In this document: piece after piece, positions 1-7,248 of the stretch
How the letters are laid out: every line of letters starts with the position of its first letter
How positions within the stretch are numbered: position 1 is the first letter of the stretch
Assembly: GCA_021791455.1 (NCBI GenBank)
Contig: JAJYWM010000035.1
Coordinates: 1-10,594, forward strand
Length of the DNA stretch: 10,594 nucleotides
Direction: 5' to 3'
Origin: a bacterium
GTDB taxonomy: Bacteria; Chloroflexota; Dormibacteria; UBA8260; Bog-877
Made by a program: the position numbers and the translations under genes
The notes under the pieces: model-generated
Told to the model about the DNA's origin: nothing
The model's database searches: none
The model's input: the letters and a program-made list of their open reading frames with translations, nothing else

Positions 1-1
1 T

Positions 2-154
2 CCCCAGTCCAAGAACGAGCTCAAGGCGATCGCCGACGACGCCCTGCGCCGCCTTCAGCGGCTCCCTGAAACCGTCCGGGGGTTCTTCGGCGATCCCCAC
101 CTCGCCTACATCACCGAGGCGACCGCTCAGTCCGGAAACTCACGCGCGACTTAG
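2..154 (+). pseudogene. IS630-type transposase, C-terminal end (cut by window edge)
   Basis: An open frame runs in from the window edge and stops at TAG 152-154, giving about 50 residues. The stretch ELKAIADDALRRLQRLPETV followed by GFFGDPHLAYI resembles the C-terminal tail of one group of actinobacterial IS630 transposases, in which a helix rich in LRRLQRRP precedes a short GFF...L ending. No catalytic residue falls inside the visible part, so the family call rests on this tail alone. It is a different subgroup from the IS630 copies at 851 and 7930, whose C-termini end in KVRRGRVALQ. The gene may be whole outside the window. It ends one base before IS1380-like coding sequence begins, so this is a junction between two insertion sequences. 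The family assignment is moderately sure. Confidence 0.45.
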
Positions 155-538
155 CACCACCCCCTGGTGACTGACCGGGAGGGCACCACCCTGGAGCTGG
201 AAGCTAACCACCGTGCTCATGCCAACGTGGAGACGGTGATTCGTGATCTCAAGGAGGGATCCGGCCCGGCCCACCTGCCCTCGGGAAGATTCGCCGCCAA
301 TGCTGCCTGGTTGGCATTCGCGGTCCTAGCCCACAACCTGGCCCGCTGGCTGGTGAGACTCGGCCTGCCCGACCAGTTGCCCGCCCCCACCACCACCGAG
401 CGGATGCGTCGCCGCCTGTTCTCGCTGCCCGGTCACCGCACCAGCTCGGCCCGCCGACAGACCCTCCACCTCCCCGAGCGTTGGCCCTGGCAGCATCGCT
501 TCCTCACCGCCCTCACCAGGCTGCGCGCCGTCACCTGA
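155..538 (+). pseudogene. IS1380-family transposase, 3' remnant
   Basis: About 127 residues with clear similarity to the C-terminal third of IS1380-family DDE transposases: LVTDREGTTLELEANHR, then VETVIRDLKEG, then HLPSGRFAANAAWLAFAV and AHNLARWLVRLG. The end (LHLPERWPWQHRFLTAL) is also typical. The acidic E of the VE(x)xIRDLK block, which belongs to the catalytic triad, is present, but the N-terminal two thirds with both catalytic Asp residues are missing. The similarity starts at about 155, directly after the stop codon of the IS630-like frame and in the same phase. A GTG at 167 could look like a start but lies inside the conserved block. The copy cannot be functional. Family call is confident; the exact left border is inferred. 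Confidence 0.8.
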
Positions 539-850
539 CCAAGCTCCCAAGCCGGCGCGCCGAGTCCTCAGTGCTGGCGTCAGCCTGCCCAAAACTCCAC
601 CAACACCGCCGATTTCGACCACCTGGGACAAAGGCTTGGGCTCGCCCGCATCTGTGGCCGGCTCCAAAGGCACCTCAAAGGCTCCGACTCCGCCACCTCA
701 CCCCCACCGAAACCCAGATGTGGTCAACCCCGGTCCGACGCCGGTGTTTTCAGGCTAAGCCGACCGCTGGTTTGCGGACCACCTAGTTGGGGGTAGGAGC
801 AGCCGTGATAGCGGACGAGCGAGACTGGAGTCCAGGAACTACTGGTCCCG
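539..850. other. Stretch without a recognisable gene between IS remnants
   Basis: No frame here has a convincing product; the short open frames are rich in Pro, Arg and Ser and look like GC-rich noise. The first part probably contains the untranslated 3' end of the IS1380 element, since such elements usually end within a few hundred bases of the transposase stop. I could not identify its terminal inverted repeat with certainty. Confidence 0.5.
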
Positions 851-996
851 CTAGTGTAGCGTCTCGGTTTTGAGGGCCTGGTGCTGAAGAGCCACCCGCC
901 CTCTCCGGACCTTGTCCAGAATCTCGTCTGCAGTGGTAGTCGAGACAAACGAGCGGGGACGGTCGTTGTTAGCGCTCAAGTAGGCTTCGATGGTGT
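851..996 (-). pseudogene. IS630-family transposase, C-terminal remnant
   Basis: Read on the minus strand, this codes for IEAYLSANNDRPRSFVSTTT then ADEILDKVRRGRVALQ, and matches the end of the second IS630 copy in this window (IETYLKANNDNPHAFVWTAT, AEAILEKVRRGRVALQ). Translation runs through the terminal repeat and stops at a TAG formed by its last G-C pair together with the TA target dinucleotide (851-853). Similarity fades at about 991-996, upstream of which nothing resembles the rest of a transposase, so only roughly the last 45 codons survive. The two copies are diverged and so are not a recent duplication. They lie in the same orientation about 7 kb apart, on either side of the sigma/efflux locus. 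Confidence 0.8.
854..873 (-). repeat. Solitary IS630 terminal inverted repeat
   Basis: GTGTAGCGTCTCGGTTTTGA follows a TA dinucleotide (852-853). It matches the left end of the element at 7930 (GTGTAGTGTCTCAGTTTTGG) at 17 of 20 positions. It is the end next to the transposase C-terminus. No partner end is seen nearby, so the element is truncated. Confidence 0.75.
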
Positions 997-1037
997 GGGG
1001 ACCCAATCTTCACGGGAGTCCCGACGCACGGGAGCGT

Positions 1038-1298
1038 CTACGAGTCTAGAGGCTCGCAGCTCCCAAATTGAATTGCGACAATAGCGACCCGACTGTGAGT
1101 CTCCCACTTAGTGAACATCCGCTCCCAATGCGTGCGTACCGTGCGATATGAGATTCCGAGGTCGCGTGCTATCTGCTTGTCCGAAATGCCGTGCGCTGCG
1201 CGCGCTACGATGGCTGTCTGCCGTGCCGTCAGAGGCTCCCGATCAACTGACTCCAAGACTCCGCGGAGCCAAGCGTCGCTACCGCTACGGTCACTCAT
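1038..1298 (-). CDS. Small LuxR-type HTH DNA-binding protein
   Basis: An 86-residue protein made almost entirely of a LuxR/GerE helix-turn-helix domain: LTARQTAIVARAAHG (about 23-37), ISDKQIARDLGISYRTVRTH (38-57), then a final helix with SRVAIVAI. The pattern of S-K/D-xIA-xxLxIS-xxTVRTH is diagnostic. There is no receiver, PAS or ligand-binding domain, so it either acts alone or needs a partner to be regulated. ATG 1298 is the natural start, although no strong ribosome binding site precedes it. It lies 196 bp downstream of the permease in the same direction and has its own promoter-like sequence, so it may be a separate unit. A role in controlling the efflux locus is inferred only from position. 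It could also be a degraded regulator that kept only its HTH domain. Confidence 0.7.
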   Translation of the reverse strand: MSDRSGSDAWLRGVLESVDREPLTARQTAIVARAAHGISDKQIARDLGISYRTVRTHWERMFTKWETHSRVAIVAIQFGSCEPLDS

Positions 1299-1340
1299 AT
1301 GGTTGAATACTCGGCTGTGACTCTAGACGTAACAGCGCCA

Positions 1341-1369
1341 GTATTAGCCGCGCGCGTGCCAAGTGTCGA
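1341..1369 (-). promoter_or_regulatory. Sigma-70-like promoter for the HTH gene
   Basis: On the minus strand a -35 box TCGACA (1364-1369) is followed after exactly 17 bp by TAATAC (-10, 1341-1346). This is close to the TTGACA/TATAAT consensus, and it points at the HTH gene, whose ATG is about 40 bp further down. It lies between the permease stop and this gene and would allow expression independent of the efflux operon. Confidence 0.55.
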
Positions 1370-1494
1370 TAGGTCGCTCTCAAGGACCTATGCATCGGTA
1401 CTCCGCTCCGGATCAGTATTCGCAGGTGCCACCACCTGACCCCCGGGCATCCCGCGTTGACATGTCGGAGCGTAGCGCGGCGTGAATGCAGTGC

Positions 1495-2661
1495 TCACGG
1501 TTGCAAGCGCAGGGCGTCGCTGGGAGGCAATCGCGCTGCTCGTACAGCCGGGTAGAAGCCGGCGACGATGCCTATTCCTATGGCAGCACCAATCCCGAGT
1601 CCTATCCCCCCGAGCGGCAGAACGGGGGCTAGACCGGCGTGCCACGCATAAGTCCATTGGGCAACCACTCCGAGTAGGACGCCGATAGCTGCCCCGCCCA
1701 GTGACATCGCAACTCCTTCCAATAGGAACTGAGTTGCGATGTCCCGTCGTGTAGCTCCCAACGCTCGGCGCAGCCCGATCTCGGCCCGACGTTCAACAAC
1801 GGCGATAGTGAGGGTGTTGGCTACACCGAGCCCCGCCACTATGAACCCGACTCCGGCAAGTGCCAAGAACAGGCTGTCCAGCGCTGTGCGGGCCGCTATT
1901 TCCGCAGCCACCCCCGCACTCGGTTGGCTCACGAGCACATCGATCGGTGACAAGGGCTCGACAGTCGCCGGGAGAATACCCATCACCCCCGAGGCGGTCC
2001 CAGCTTGTACTCGAACATAGAGAGTGTCGAACCCCCCTGACGCTGCTCCTAGTCGGGCTGCAAACGGGAAGCCCACCAGAGCTGAGTCGTTGATTTGAGT
2101 CGCTAGCGGCGCTGGTCCCAGGACACCGATCACCACCACCCACCTCCCGTCCATCCAAACGCGACACGGGACATTCTCTCGGTCGATGGCGAGGAGCTGG
2201 GCGGCCTGGTAACCGAGGACGGTGACTGGAAGAGAATTGCTGGGGCCCAATGGGCGACCGAAGAGGAGATGCGTCCCGACCGTACGCGCGAGGTGTCCTG
2301 AGGCGGCCACCACGCTGATTCCGGCAGTGTACTCTGATGGCACAAGAGCGCTTCGGCGGACGGTCCATGTCAACTGGACTGATCCGCTGACAGACTCCAC
2401 CGGAGCCAGCCGGGCTGCTGTAGCCAAGGAATACACGGGTAAGTTGGAGGAGCCGCCGGTTACGCCACTTCCACTGACCGTCAGAAGATCTTGTAGCGAG
2501 TAGAGCTGGTTCAGCAATCCGGCGGTGGTGGTCTGCGAAACCCCTAGAACAGCCACCACGGCCGCGACCCCGACAGCTATTCCCAGGCAGGACATCCAAG
2601 TTCGACCTGGCCTGGCCCGGATATCGTCGACGGCCCGACGGAGGACTTCAGTCGCCCGCAA
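1495..2661 (-). CDS. MacB/FtsX-type ABC transporter permease
   Basis: A 388-residue inner-membrane permease with the MacB layout: a first membrane helix at about 22-42, a large extracytoplasmic domain (about 43-262), and an FtsX domain with three helices (about 264-286, 312-336, 351-371). The loop after helix 2 has the conserved VERRAEIGLRRALGATRRDI, which in this family contacts the ATPase, and the C-terminus ends PAVRAARLPPSDALRL as usual. MacB-type proteins work as dimers and drive mechanical movement of substrates outside the membrane rather than classical transport through it. The reading frame starts with TTG at 2661 and overlaps the ATPase gene by 14 bp, which suggests translational coupling; the next in-frame ATG is codon 23, inside the first helix. 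The substrate is unknown. Confidence 0.88.
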   Translation of the reverse strand: MRATEVLRRAVDDIRARPGRTWMSCLGIAVGVAAVVAVLGVSQTTTAGLLNQLYSLQDLLTVSGSGVTGGSSNLPVYSLATAARLAPVESVSGSVQLTWTVRRSALVPSEYTAGISVVAASGHLARTVGTHLLFGRPLGPSNSLPVTVLGYQAAQLLAIDRENVPCRVWMDGRWVVVIGVLGPAPLATQINDSALVGFPFAARLGAASGGFDTLYVRVQAGTASGVMGILPATVEPLSPIDVLVSQPSAGVAAEIAARTALDSLFLALAGVGFIVAGLGVANTLTIAVVERRAEIGLRRALGATRRDIATQFLLEGVAMSLGGAAIGVLLGVVAQWTYAWHAGLAPVLPLGGIGLGIGAAIGIGIVAGFYPAVRAARLPPSDALRLQP

Positions 2662-3352
2662 AGGGACTACTCAAGTCTGAGGCCAGGGTGCCGCTCTCGA
2701 GGCACACCACCCGAGGGAACCCCCTGGCGATCGTTTCATCGTGAGTGACCACTAGCAAGGCCGCCCGCCCTCGACCAACACCGGCGAGGAGTTCCAGAAT
2801 CTTCTCGGCTGCGGGGCGGTCCAAATTGCCCGTGGGCTCGTCAGCCAAGACGATCGAGGGGCCCTTGACCAGCGCGCGCGCGATGGCGACGCGCTGCTGC
2901 TCTCCGCCAGAGAGTTGGCTGGGCAGGTGATACATCCGCTGGCCAAGACCAACATCCGTCAGTGCTGCAGCAGCCATTGCGCGCCGCTCGGCGCGGCTGC
3001 GGCTGCTGCTTGAGTATGTCAGAGCCTCTTCGACATTTGCGAGGGCGGTGAATCTTGCCAGGAGGTGGAAGCTTTGAAATACGAAGCCTATCGCCTCCGC
3101 GCGAAGTCTTGACACAGAGTGGTCAGAGAGTTGGGAGACGTCGGTGCCCTGAATGTGCACCCGACCAGCCGACGGGCGTTCTAGCGTCCCCATGATCGAA
3201 AGCAGCGTGGACTTCCCAGACCCGGTTGCTCCGGTGATCGCAAGTGTCTCTCCGGGATGGACCGTGAGACTTACATCCCGAACCGCGAGCACGCTTGCGA
3301 GCCCTTTGAACTCCTTGGCCACGGCATCGAGCTGGAGGACCGGCGTGATCAT
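2648..3352 (-). CDS. MacB/LolD-type ABC transporter ATP-binding protein
   Basis: A 234-residue ATPase with every motif in order: Walker [10 protein letters not shown] (41-49), Q-loop in FVFQSFHLL (Gln 93), signature [15 protein letters not shown] (147-161), Walker B IVLADEP with the catalytic Glu (167-173), NLD D-loop and the switch His in VVTHDE (204). Length and the GNLD segment fit the LolD/MacB group that partners FtsX-like permeases. It should power the permease encoded just after it, whose start lies inside its last codons. I chose ATG 3352 because the protein then begins [11 protein letters not shown] as relatives do; a GTG at 3358 would add two residues. Only 13-19 bp separate it from the adaptor gene, so the three genes form one transcription unit. 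Confidence 0.93.
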   Translation of the reverse strand: MITPVLQLDAVAKEFKGLASVLAVRDVSLTVHPGETLAITGATGSGKSTLLSIMGTLERPSAGRVHIQGTDVSQLSDHSVSRLRAEAIGFVFQSFHLLARFTALANVEEALTYSSSSRSRAERRAMAAAALTDVGLGQRMYHLPSQLSGGEQQRVAIARALVKGPSIVLADEPTGNLDRPAAEKILELLAGVGRGRAALLVVTHDETIARGFPRVVCLESGTLASDLSSPFAGD

Positions 3353-3371
3353 TCGCACTCTTGCACCCAGT

Positions 3372-4436
3372 TCAAAAGAGCGTCGGGACTAAGACTCGCA
3401 GGCCGGTGTGCACGGCAGGTCCACTCACCTGCACGAGATTGTTGCTCCCCGTCGCCCCGACGCGGACAGCGACTAGGTGTTCACCTCCGCGCGGGGTTGG
3501 CACCTCCAGTGCGTACCCTCCTTCGACGAGCGCCACCAGTGCCTGGACAGGCACTGCCAGGACGTTCTCGACACTCTTAGTTATCACACTTACCTGCGCA
3601 CTTATCACCCCGACTGGCACCACTGGCGATCCCACCAATGTGATCGACACAGTCTCATCGCTCGACCCATTCGAGTTCTGGGTGGTGACGGCAGTGACTG
3701 TGCCGGTCAGATCAGCCCCACCTGCGTCCGGCGCGATGTTGGCCTTCTGGCCGACCGCGAGCCCGAAACCTGGGTACGAGCCGGACACGACCCGCTGCGT
3801 AGAGGTGACAGTGAGCACATTCGCACCGCCGCTGACAGTCGCCCCCAGACCGACCGCTAGGCCCGAGACATACACCGGTCCGGGGGCGTACAGGACAATC
3901 CCGTATGTCAGCTGGGGGGACTCAGGCAGCTGCTTCGACTTCAGGAAGCGCCGCACGGCGGATGCGGTGCCTGCTGTGTAGGTGCCGTTGACCAGGAGTG
4001 GATCGCCGTCGTCGTACCCCATCTGGTTTAGATTCCGCTGCAGTTCTTGAATGTCGGCCCCCGGGGGTACCCCGACAGCGAGAGTCCGCCACTCCGGAAC
4101 GGAGCCGTACAGTAGGATTGTCGGCTCGCCATCAAGTTCGAACAAAGTTTGGCCCTGCCCGATGACGGAGCCGACTGCGGGCAGCGATGTCACCACTCCC
4201 GTACTTGCAGTAACTACCTTGACGGGGGCTGGCTGGTATCCGATCGTGGCCGAGAATGAAGCAGACGTGGAGACGGTCGTCGGCTTCAGGGTCATCACCT
4301 TTTGCTGGACCGGATCGTTGCTGGGCCCACTGGAGGCAGGATGGCTCAGAGTCACAAGCCAGCCGCTCGCCGCGACAGTGACGCCGAGCAAAGTCAGCCC
4401 GACCCAGGTAGCCCGCCCGTGAGACCTGGTTGCCAC
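3372..4436 (-). CDS. MacA-like efflux adaptor with peptidoglycan-binding domain
   Basis: A 354-residue membrane-anchored extracytoplasmic protein. Residues 11-30 form an uncleaved N-terminal membrane helix. A lipoyl/barrel-like part follows (VVTSLPAVGSVIGQGQTLFE, about 81-100). A PG_binding_1-like domain then occupies about 126-168, with ADIQELQRNLNQMGY, D-G and TASAVRRFLKSK. The C-terminal half has the beta-rich pattern of membrane-fusion proteins, including VLAVPVQALVAL (292-303). Actinobacterial MacA-like adaptors often carry this insert where Gram-negative ones have a long helical hairpin, presumably to dock on the cell wall. Start is GTG 4436; an AAGG sits 13 nt upstream, a little far. 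It leads the adaptor-ATPase-permease operon. Confidence 0.85.
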   Translation of the reverse strand: MATRSHGRATWVGLTLLGVTVAASGWLVTLSHPASSGPSNDPVQQKVMTLKPTTVSTSASFSATIGYQPAPVKVVTASTGVVTSLPAVGSVIGQGQTLFELDGEPTILLYGSVPEWRTLAVGVPPGADIQELQRNLNQMGYDDGDPLLVNGTYTAGTASAVRRFLKSKQLPESPQLTYGIVLYAPGPVYVSGLAVGLGATVSGGANVLTVTSTQRVVSGSYPGFGLAVGQKANIAPDAGGADLTGTVTAVTTQNSNGSSDETVSITLVGSPVVPVGVISAQVSVITKSVENVLAVPVQALVALVEGGYALEVPTPRGGEHLVAVRVGATGSNNLVQVSGPAVHTGLRVLVPTLF

Positions 4437-5022
4437 GTCTCAGCGGTACCTTCGGCCGAGGTGCCGGAGGGCGGCACTGACCTGACTGACCTTTGTGCTG
4501 CCAAGAGGCCGCGGCGGGCCGACGGCGAAGTGGACGTCGTCACCAGGGCGCTCTTGTGGATCGCCTGTCGGGAGCCTATGTGACCTGACGAACACTGCAT
4601 AATTCATGAGGCCGACCTTCTATGCAGCGTCAAGGCAGACGGCAAGAGGTCATCAAATGTGCTTTGACAGGCCTGGAAAGTATGGACGACCGCAAGCTCA
4701 ACCCTAATCGTGCTGGCGGCGCTGACGTCCGTCGGCAGGCTGAAACTCGTGCTCCCAAGGCCGTCAAGGTCTGTCGACGTGTGGTTGGTCACACCAGCCC
4801 ACAGTCGGACACGGCGCCGTGACTGTTGATAACCGGGCTCACGCCGAGCGGAGCGACTGGCCAGAATAATCCACACTAGCAACTCCGTGACAGCGACGAA
4901 GCGATCGGCGCGGACTCGCGCCCACCTACCGCCAGATTCGATGCGAACGCAAGTTCCCGCCGTCTGGCAACACCAAGAATGCCACCTAGAGGCGAGCCCA
5001 GGCGTCATCCACATTCCCGTGC
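4437..5022. other. 586-bp gap between lipoprotein and efflux operon
   Basis: No open frame here looks like a protein. The longest, 4604-5014 on the minus strand, has no recognisable domain and an odd composition. The gap probably carries the promoter of the efflux operon. One weak minus-strand candidate is TTGACG (4628-4633) with TCATGA (4604-4609) 18 bp downstream. This would leave a leader of about 160 nt before the adaptor start. I found no convincing terminator hairpin after the lipoprotein gene, so readthrough from the sigma operon is also possible. Confidence 0.4.
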
Positions 5023-5592
5023 CTATCCGGCCGAGCAGGTCAGGAGAGCGTGCTGGAACTTAGGCGACGTCACGGTCACCCCGGCACCGTACCCGATGTC
5101 AACCTGTCCGCGAGGTCCGAGTTTGGGATCGTCGGTGGGAATACCCTCCTTGCGCATGCACTCGGCGAACTTGAGGCTGTTGGCGAGTTCCTGCTGAACG
5201 TTAACGGGATGCTCGGCCTGAAGGAGCCTCACCTGTATGGCAGCGCATGCGGCCAGAGCAGAGGAAGGATATTTGCTGGTCTGAGCTTTGTCGAGTGGAT
5301 TCAGGTCCGGCGGCACCAGCACTCCATGGGCCTTCATGCAGGTGTCAAACTCTTGGATGAGGTGCGTGGCGGACAATGCTCTTGGGTCCACGGCATGCGT
5401 CGGCGCAGATTGAAGGCTCGGGAGCTTTGCCGGATTCATGGTGGCGCAGCCAGCCAAGAGGAGCGTGCAGATGCCCACGCTCCCCACCAGCGGTATCAGA
5501 TGGCGCAAGCGCTTGGCCCGTATGCCCGACCGGCGGCTGCCGCCTCGACGCGATTCGAACTGCCGGTTCGAGTGCGGCACCAGCGATCTCAC
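5023..5592 (-). CDS. Lipoprotein with duplicated Cys-Met motif
   Basis: A 189-residue predicted lipoprotein. Positively charged residues (about 15-31) precede a hydrophobic stretch that ends in the lipobox LLLAGC, with Cys 49 as the lipidated residue. The mature part contains a duplicated unit: FDTCMKAHGV (82-91) with a second Cys at 116, and FAECMRKEGI (142-151) with a second Cys at 186, so two disulfides are likely outside the cell. The C-M-R/K-x-x-G-[IV]-P pattern recurs in actinobacterial secreted lipoproteins of unknown function found beside MacAB-type genes. GTG 5592 overlaps the stop codon of the previous gene in GTGA, which supports this start and coupled translation, although it gives a long 48-residue signal region; TTG at codon 29 is an alternative. 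It may be a sensor partner or a helper of the pump. Confidence 0.72.
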   Translation of the reverse strand: MRSLVPHSNRQFESRRGGSRRSGIRAKRLRHLIPLVGSVGICTLLLAGCATMNPAKLPSLQSAPTHAVDPRALSATHLIQEFDTCMKAHGVLVPPDLNPLDKAQTSKYPSSALAACAAIQVRLLQAEHPVNVQQELANSLKFAECMRKEGIPTDDPKLGPRGQVDIGYGAGVTVTSPKFQHALLTCSAG

Positions 5593-6674
5593 GGGACGGC
5601 AATCGCAAAGGAGATGGTGGATCCCACCGCAAAGACGAGGCGGTAGGTGCCGCGACCGTCGAGAGCGAACACTGCTTCATTGGTTGCCGTATCCGAAGTT
5701 GCTGCCAGGATCCCGTTCTGAGTGACGATATTCACCGCCAGCCCGCTGGGAGAATAGAGTTGGTAGTCTCCCATCACCGCGTTGTAGAGTTGATAGGAGT
5801 TGGGATGAGCATTAGCCTGTGCCGGAGCAGAGCCCGACTCTGTCCATGAAACATCGAGGAACGGCCCCGACTTGATCAGCCGGGTGATGGTTACGGTGGT
5901 GCCGGCCGCAGTCTGGGCTCCAGGCAAGGGCAGCGTGGCGCCCCCAAGTTCGCGCAGATCGAACGAAACTCGCCAATGACCGAAAAGTACCGGTGCGGGA
6001 AAGGTCCCTTTCGTGTCCGAGGGATACCCCGCTACATGGACCATCGGCGCTGACTTTGCCCATTGGGCGTGGAGTGCTGGGATGCTGAGCGCTAGGACCA
6101 GATGGCTTGCGGAGCCGATCCTGCCCGCCTCCAGTGGTGGGAACAACAGCACCTGATCCCCATTAGCGTTCTCACCCGGAAGCCCGGTTACCGTCTGGCC
6201 ATATTGATCGGTCAAAGTCGGCTGATCTGGCCCGTCCCAGAAGGCGACAAGGGGCGCTGTGGTCTTGACCACAAGAATGGTCCGAATAGGGTCCGCGTAA
6301 CCAGCGACGACCGTCAGCCGTACCCCGGACGCGAGTTGCGACACTGCCAACGGGGTGGGCCCCCCAGTGGGACCGGGCGGCGCCAAGCCGAGATCGCCCA
6401 ACAGTGCCTTCGTAGTCGGACCCAAGACCGGCGCGGCAGCCAGCACCTGGCGGTACGCAGGCCAGACTTGCACGGCGGCGAGGTTCACTGAGACTCCCAG
6501 CGCTGCAGCAATCATCCCTAGCCCAACTCTTCCAGCCAGTCGGCCCCGGCGTGGCTGTCTGCCCGGCAAGGGCACGATCCTAGGTCGGGACGCATCCACC
6601 AACGCGGCTGGGAGCAGAGACGGCGGCAGCGGCATCTTCAGGTCCCGGAGTCGCTCTTCAAGATTCCTTTTCAT
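5589..6674 (-). CDS. Membrane protein, putative anti-sigma factor
   Basis: A 361-residue protein with a short basic cytoplasmic N-terminus (about 1-48, MKRNLEERLRDLKMPLPPSL), one membrane helix (about 50-70) and a large outer domain. The outer domain is rich in beta strands (VRLTVVAGYADPIRTILVV, TLTDQYGQTVTGLPGE). That composition resembles DUF4179-type ectodomains of anti-sigma factors, but I cannot confirm the family. The gene follows the ECF sigma gene by 22 bp, the classic anti-sigma position. The start is ATG 6674, because GGAGG lies 6 nt upstream; the open frame extends 45 codons further up to 6809, but that part is antisense-like and overlaps the sigma gene. There is no HxxxCxxC zinc motif, so if it is an anti-sigma factor it binds sigma through another N-terminal fold. 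Confidence 0.65.
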   Translation of the reverse strand: MKRNLEERLRDLKMPLPPSLLPAALVDASRPRIVPLPGRQPRRGRLAGRVGLGMIAAALGVSVNLAAVQVWPAYRQVLAAAPVLGPTTKALLGDLGLAPPGPTGGPTPLAVSQLASGVRLTVVAGYADPIRTILVVKTTAPLVAFWDGPDQPTLTDQYGQTVTGLPGENANGDQVLLFPPLEAGRIGSASHLVLALSIPALHAQWAKSAPMVHVAGYPSDTKGTFPAPVLFGHWRVSFDLRELGGATLPLPGAQTAAGTTVTITRLIKSGPFLDVSWTESGSAPAQANAHPNSYQLYNAVMGDYQLYSPSGLAVNIVTQNGILAATSDTATNEAVFALDGRGTYRLVFAVGSTISFAIAVP

Positions 6675-6679
6675 GTCAT

Positions 6680-6684
6680 GCCTC
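6680..6684 (-). promoter_or_regulatory. Ribosome binding site fixing the anti-sigma start
   Basis: GGAGG on the minus strand lies 5-6 nt before ATG 6672-6674, in the 22-bp space after the sigma gene. It decides against the longer open frame that begins at 6809. Confidence 0.7.
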
Positions 6685-6696
6685 CGAGCCCGAGTC

Positions 6697-7248
6697 TCAC
6701 TCGAGGTAGCCGTGGAGCAGAGCCAGCGCTCGCTTGGTCGCCACCCTGGCGGCCACCTCAGAGATTCCCAGCAAGCGACCGATGGTGGCGTAGTCCAGGT
6801 CAGCGCCAAACCTCAACGCGACCAGAGATCTCGGCCTGCGGGGTAAACGCCGAACCGCGTCCAAGAGGTCCAGGTCGGAGAGCCCATCAGGGCTTTCCGA
6901 CCCGTACGAGTTCGCGCGAGGCGTGAGTGCGGCCACACGTTCCAGGAGGGCTCTGCGACGCTGGCTCAACCTGCCGGCGTCCCTGGCGGTGTTGACGACT
7001 ATCTGCCATAACCAGGCCTCGACGCTACCGCGTCGCGGATCGAACCCCGACACCCCCCTGATTGCCCGGACAAGGGCATCTTGGGCCAGATCCTCGGCAT
7101 CGTCAACAGAATGCGAGACCATGGCCGCGAACTTGTAGACACGTCCCGCATATAGAGCGCACAGTTGTGTGGCATCCATTCGCCCCAGAGCATCTTTGCC
7201 CCCAGGGTCGGTGTCACTCGGCAGGGTTCCTGTGTCCGCGATCTCCAC
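6697..7248 (-). CDS. ECF-type RNA polymerase sigma factor
   Basis: A 183-residue sigma-70 protein of the extracytoplasmic-function group. Region 2 is at about 29-97 (LYAGRVYKFAAMVSH, DDAEDLAQDALVRAI, and VEAWLWQIVVNTARD); region 4 is at about 128-180 (LLDAVRRLPRRPRSLVALRF, then YATIGRLLGISEVAARVATK). Regions 1 and 3 are absent, as expected. It would direct RNA polymerase to specific promoters, probably including its own and that of the pump operon. The start is GTG 7248: a TAA lies three codons upstream in frame, so it cannot start earlier. The nearest AGGAGG (7264-7269) is 15 nt away, which is long; ATG 7179 (codon 24) is an alternative and leaves both sigma regions intact. It begins a unit with the anti-sigma-like and lipoprotein genes. 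Confidence 0.9.
   Translation of the reverse strand: MEIADTGTLPSDTDPGGKDALGRMDATQLCALYAGRVYKFAAMVSHSVDDAEDLAQDALVRAIRGVSGFDPRRGSVEAWLWQIVVNTARDAGRLSQRRRALLERVAALTPRANSYGSESPDGLSDLDLLDAVRRLPRRPRSLVALRFGADLDYATIGRLLGISEVAARVATKRALALLHGYLE

Noticed and set aside
1793..2599. Minus-strand open frame of 268 codons inside the permease gene
   Set aside because: It is a shifted frame of the permease; the permease frame has membrane helices and conserved FtsX blocks, this one has none.
4604..5014. Minus-strand open frame of 136 codons in the gap before the efflux operon
   Set aside because: No domain, no membrane or signal pattern, no good ribosome site, and a composition rich in Trp, Arg and Ser like chance open frames in GC-rich DNA.
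6675..6809. N-terminal extension of the anti-sigma-like gene
   Set aside because: It overlaps the sigma gene in another frame, and a GGAGG site lies immediately before the ATG at 6674.
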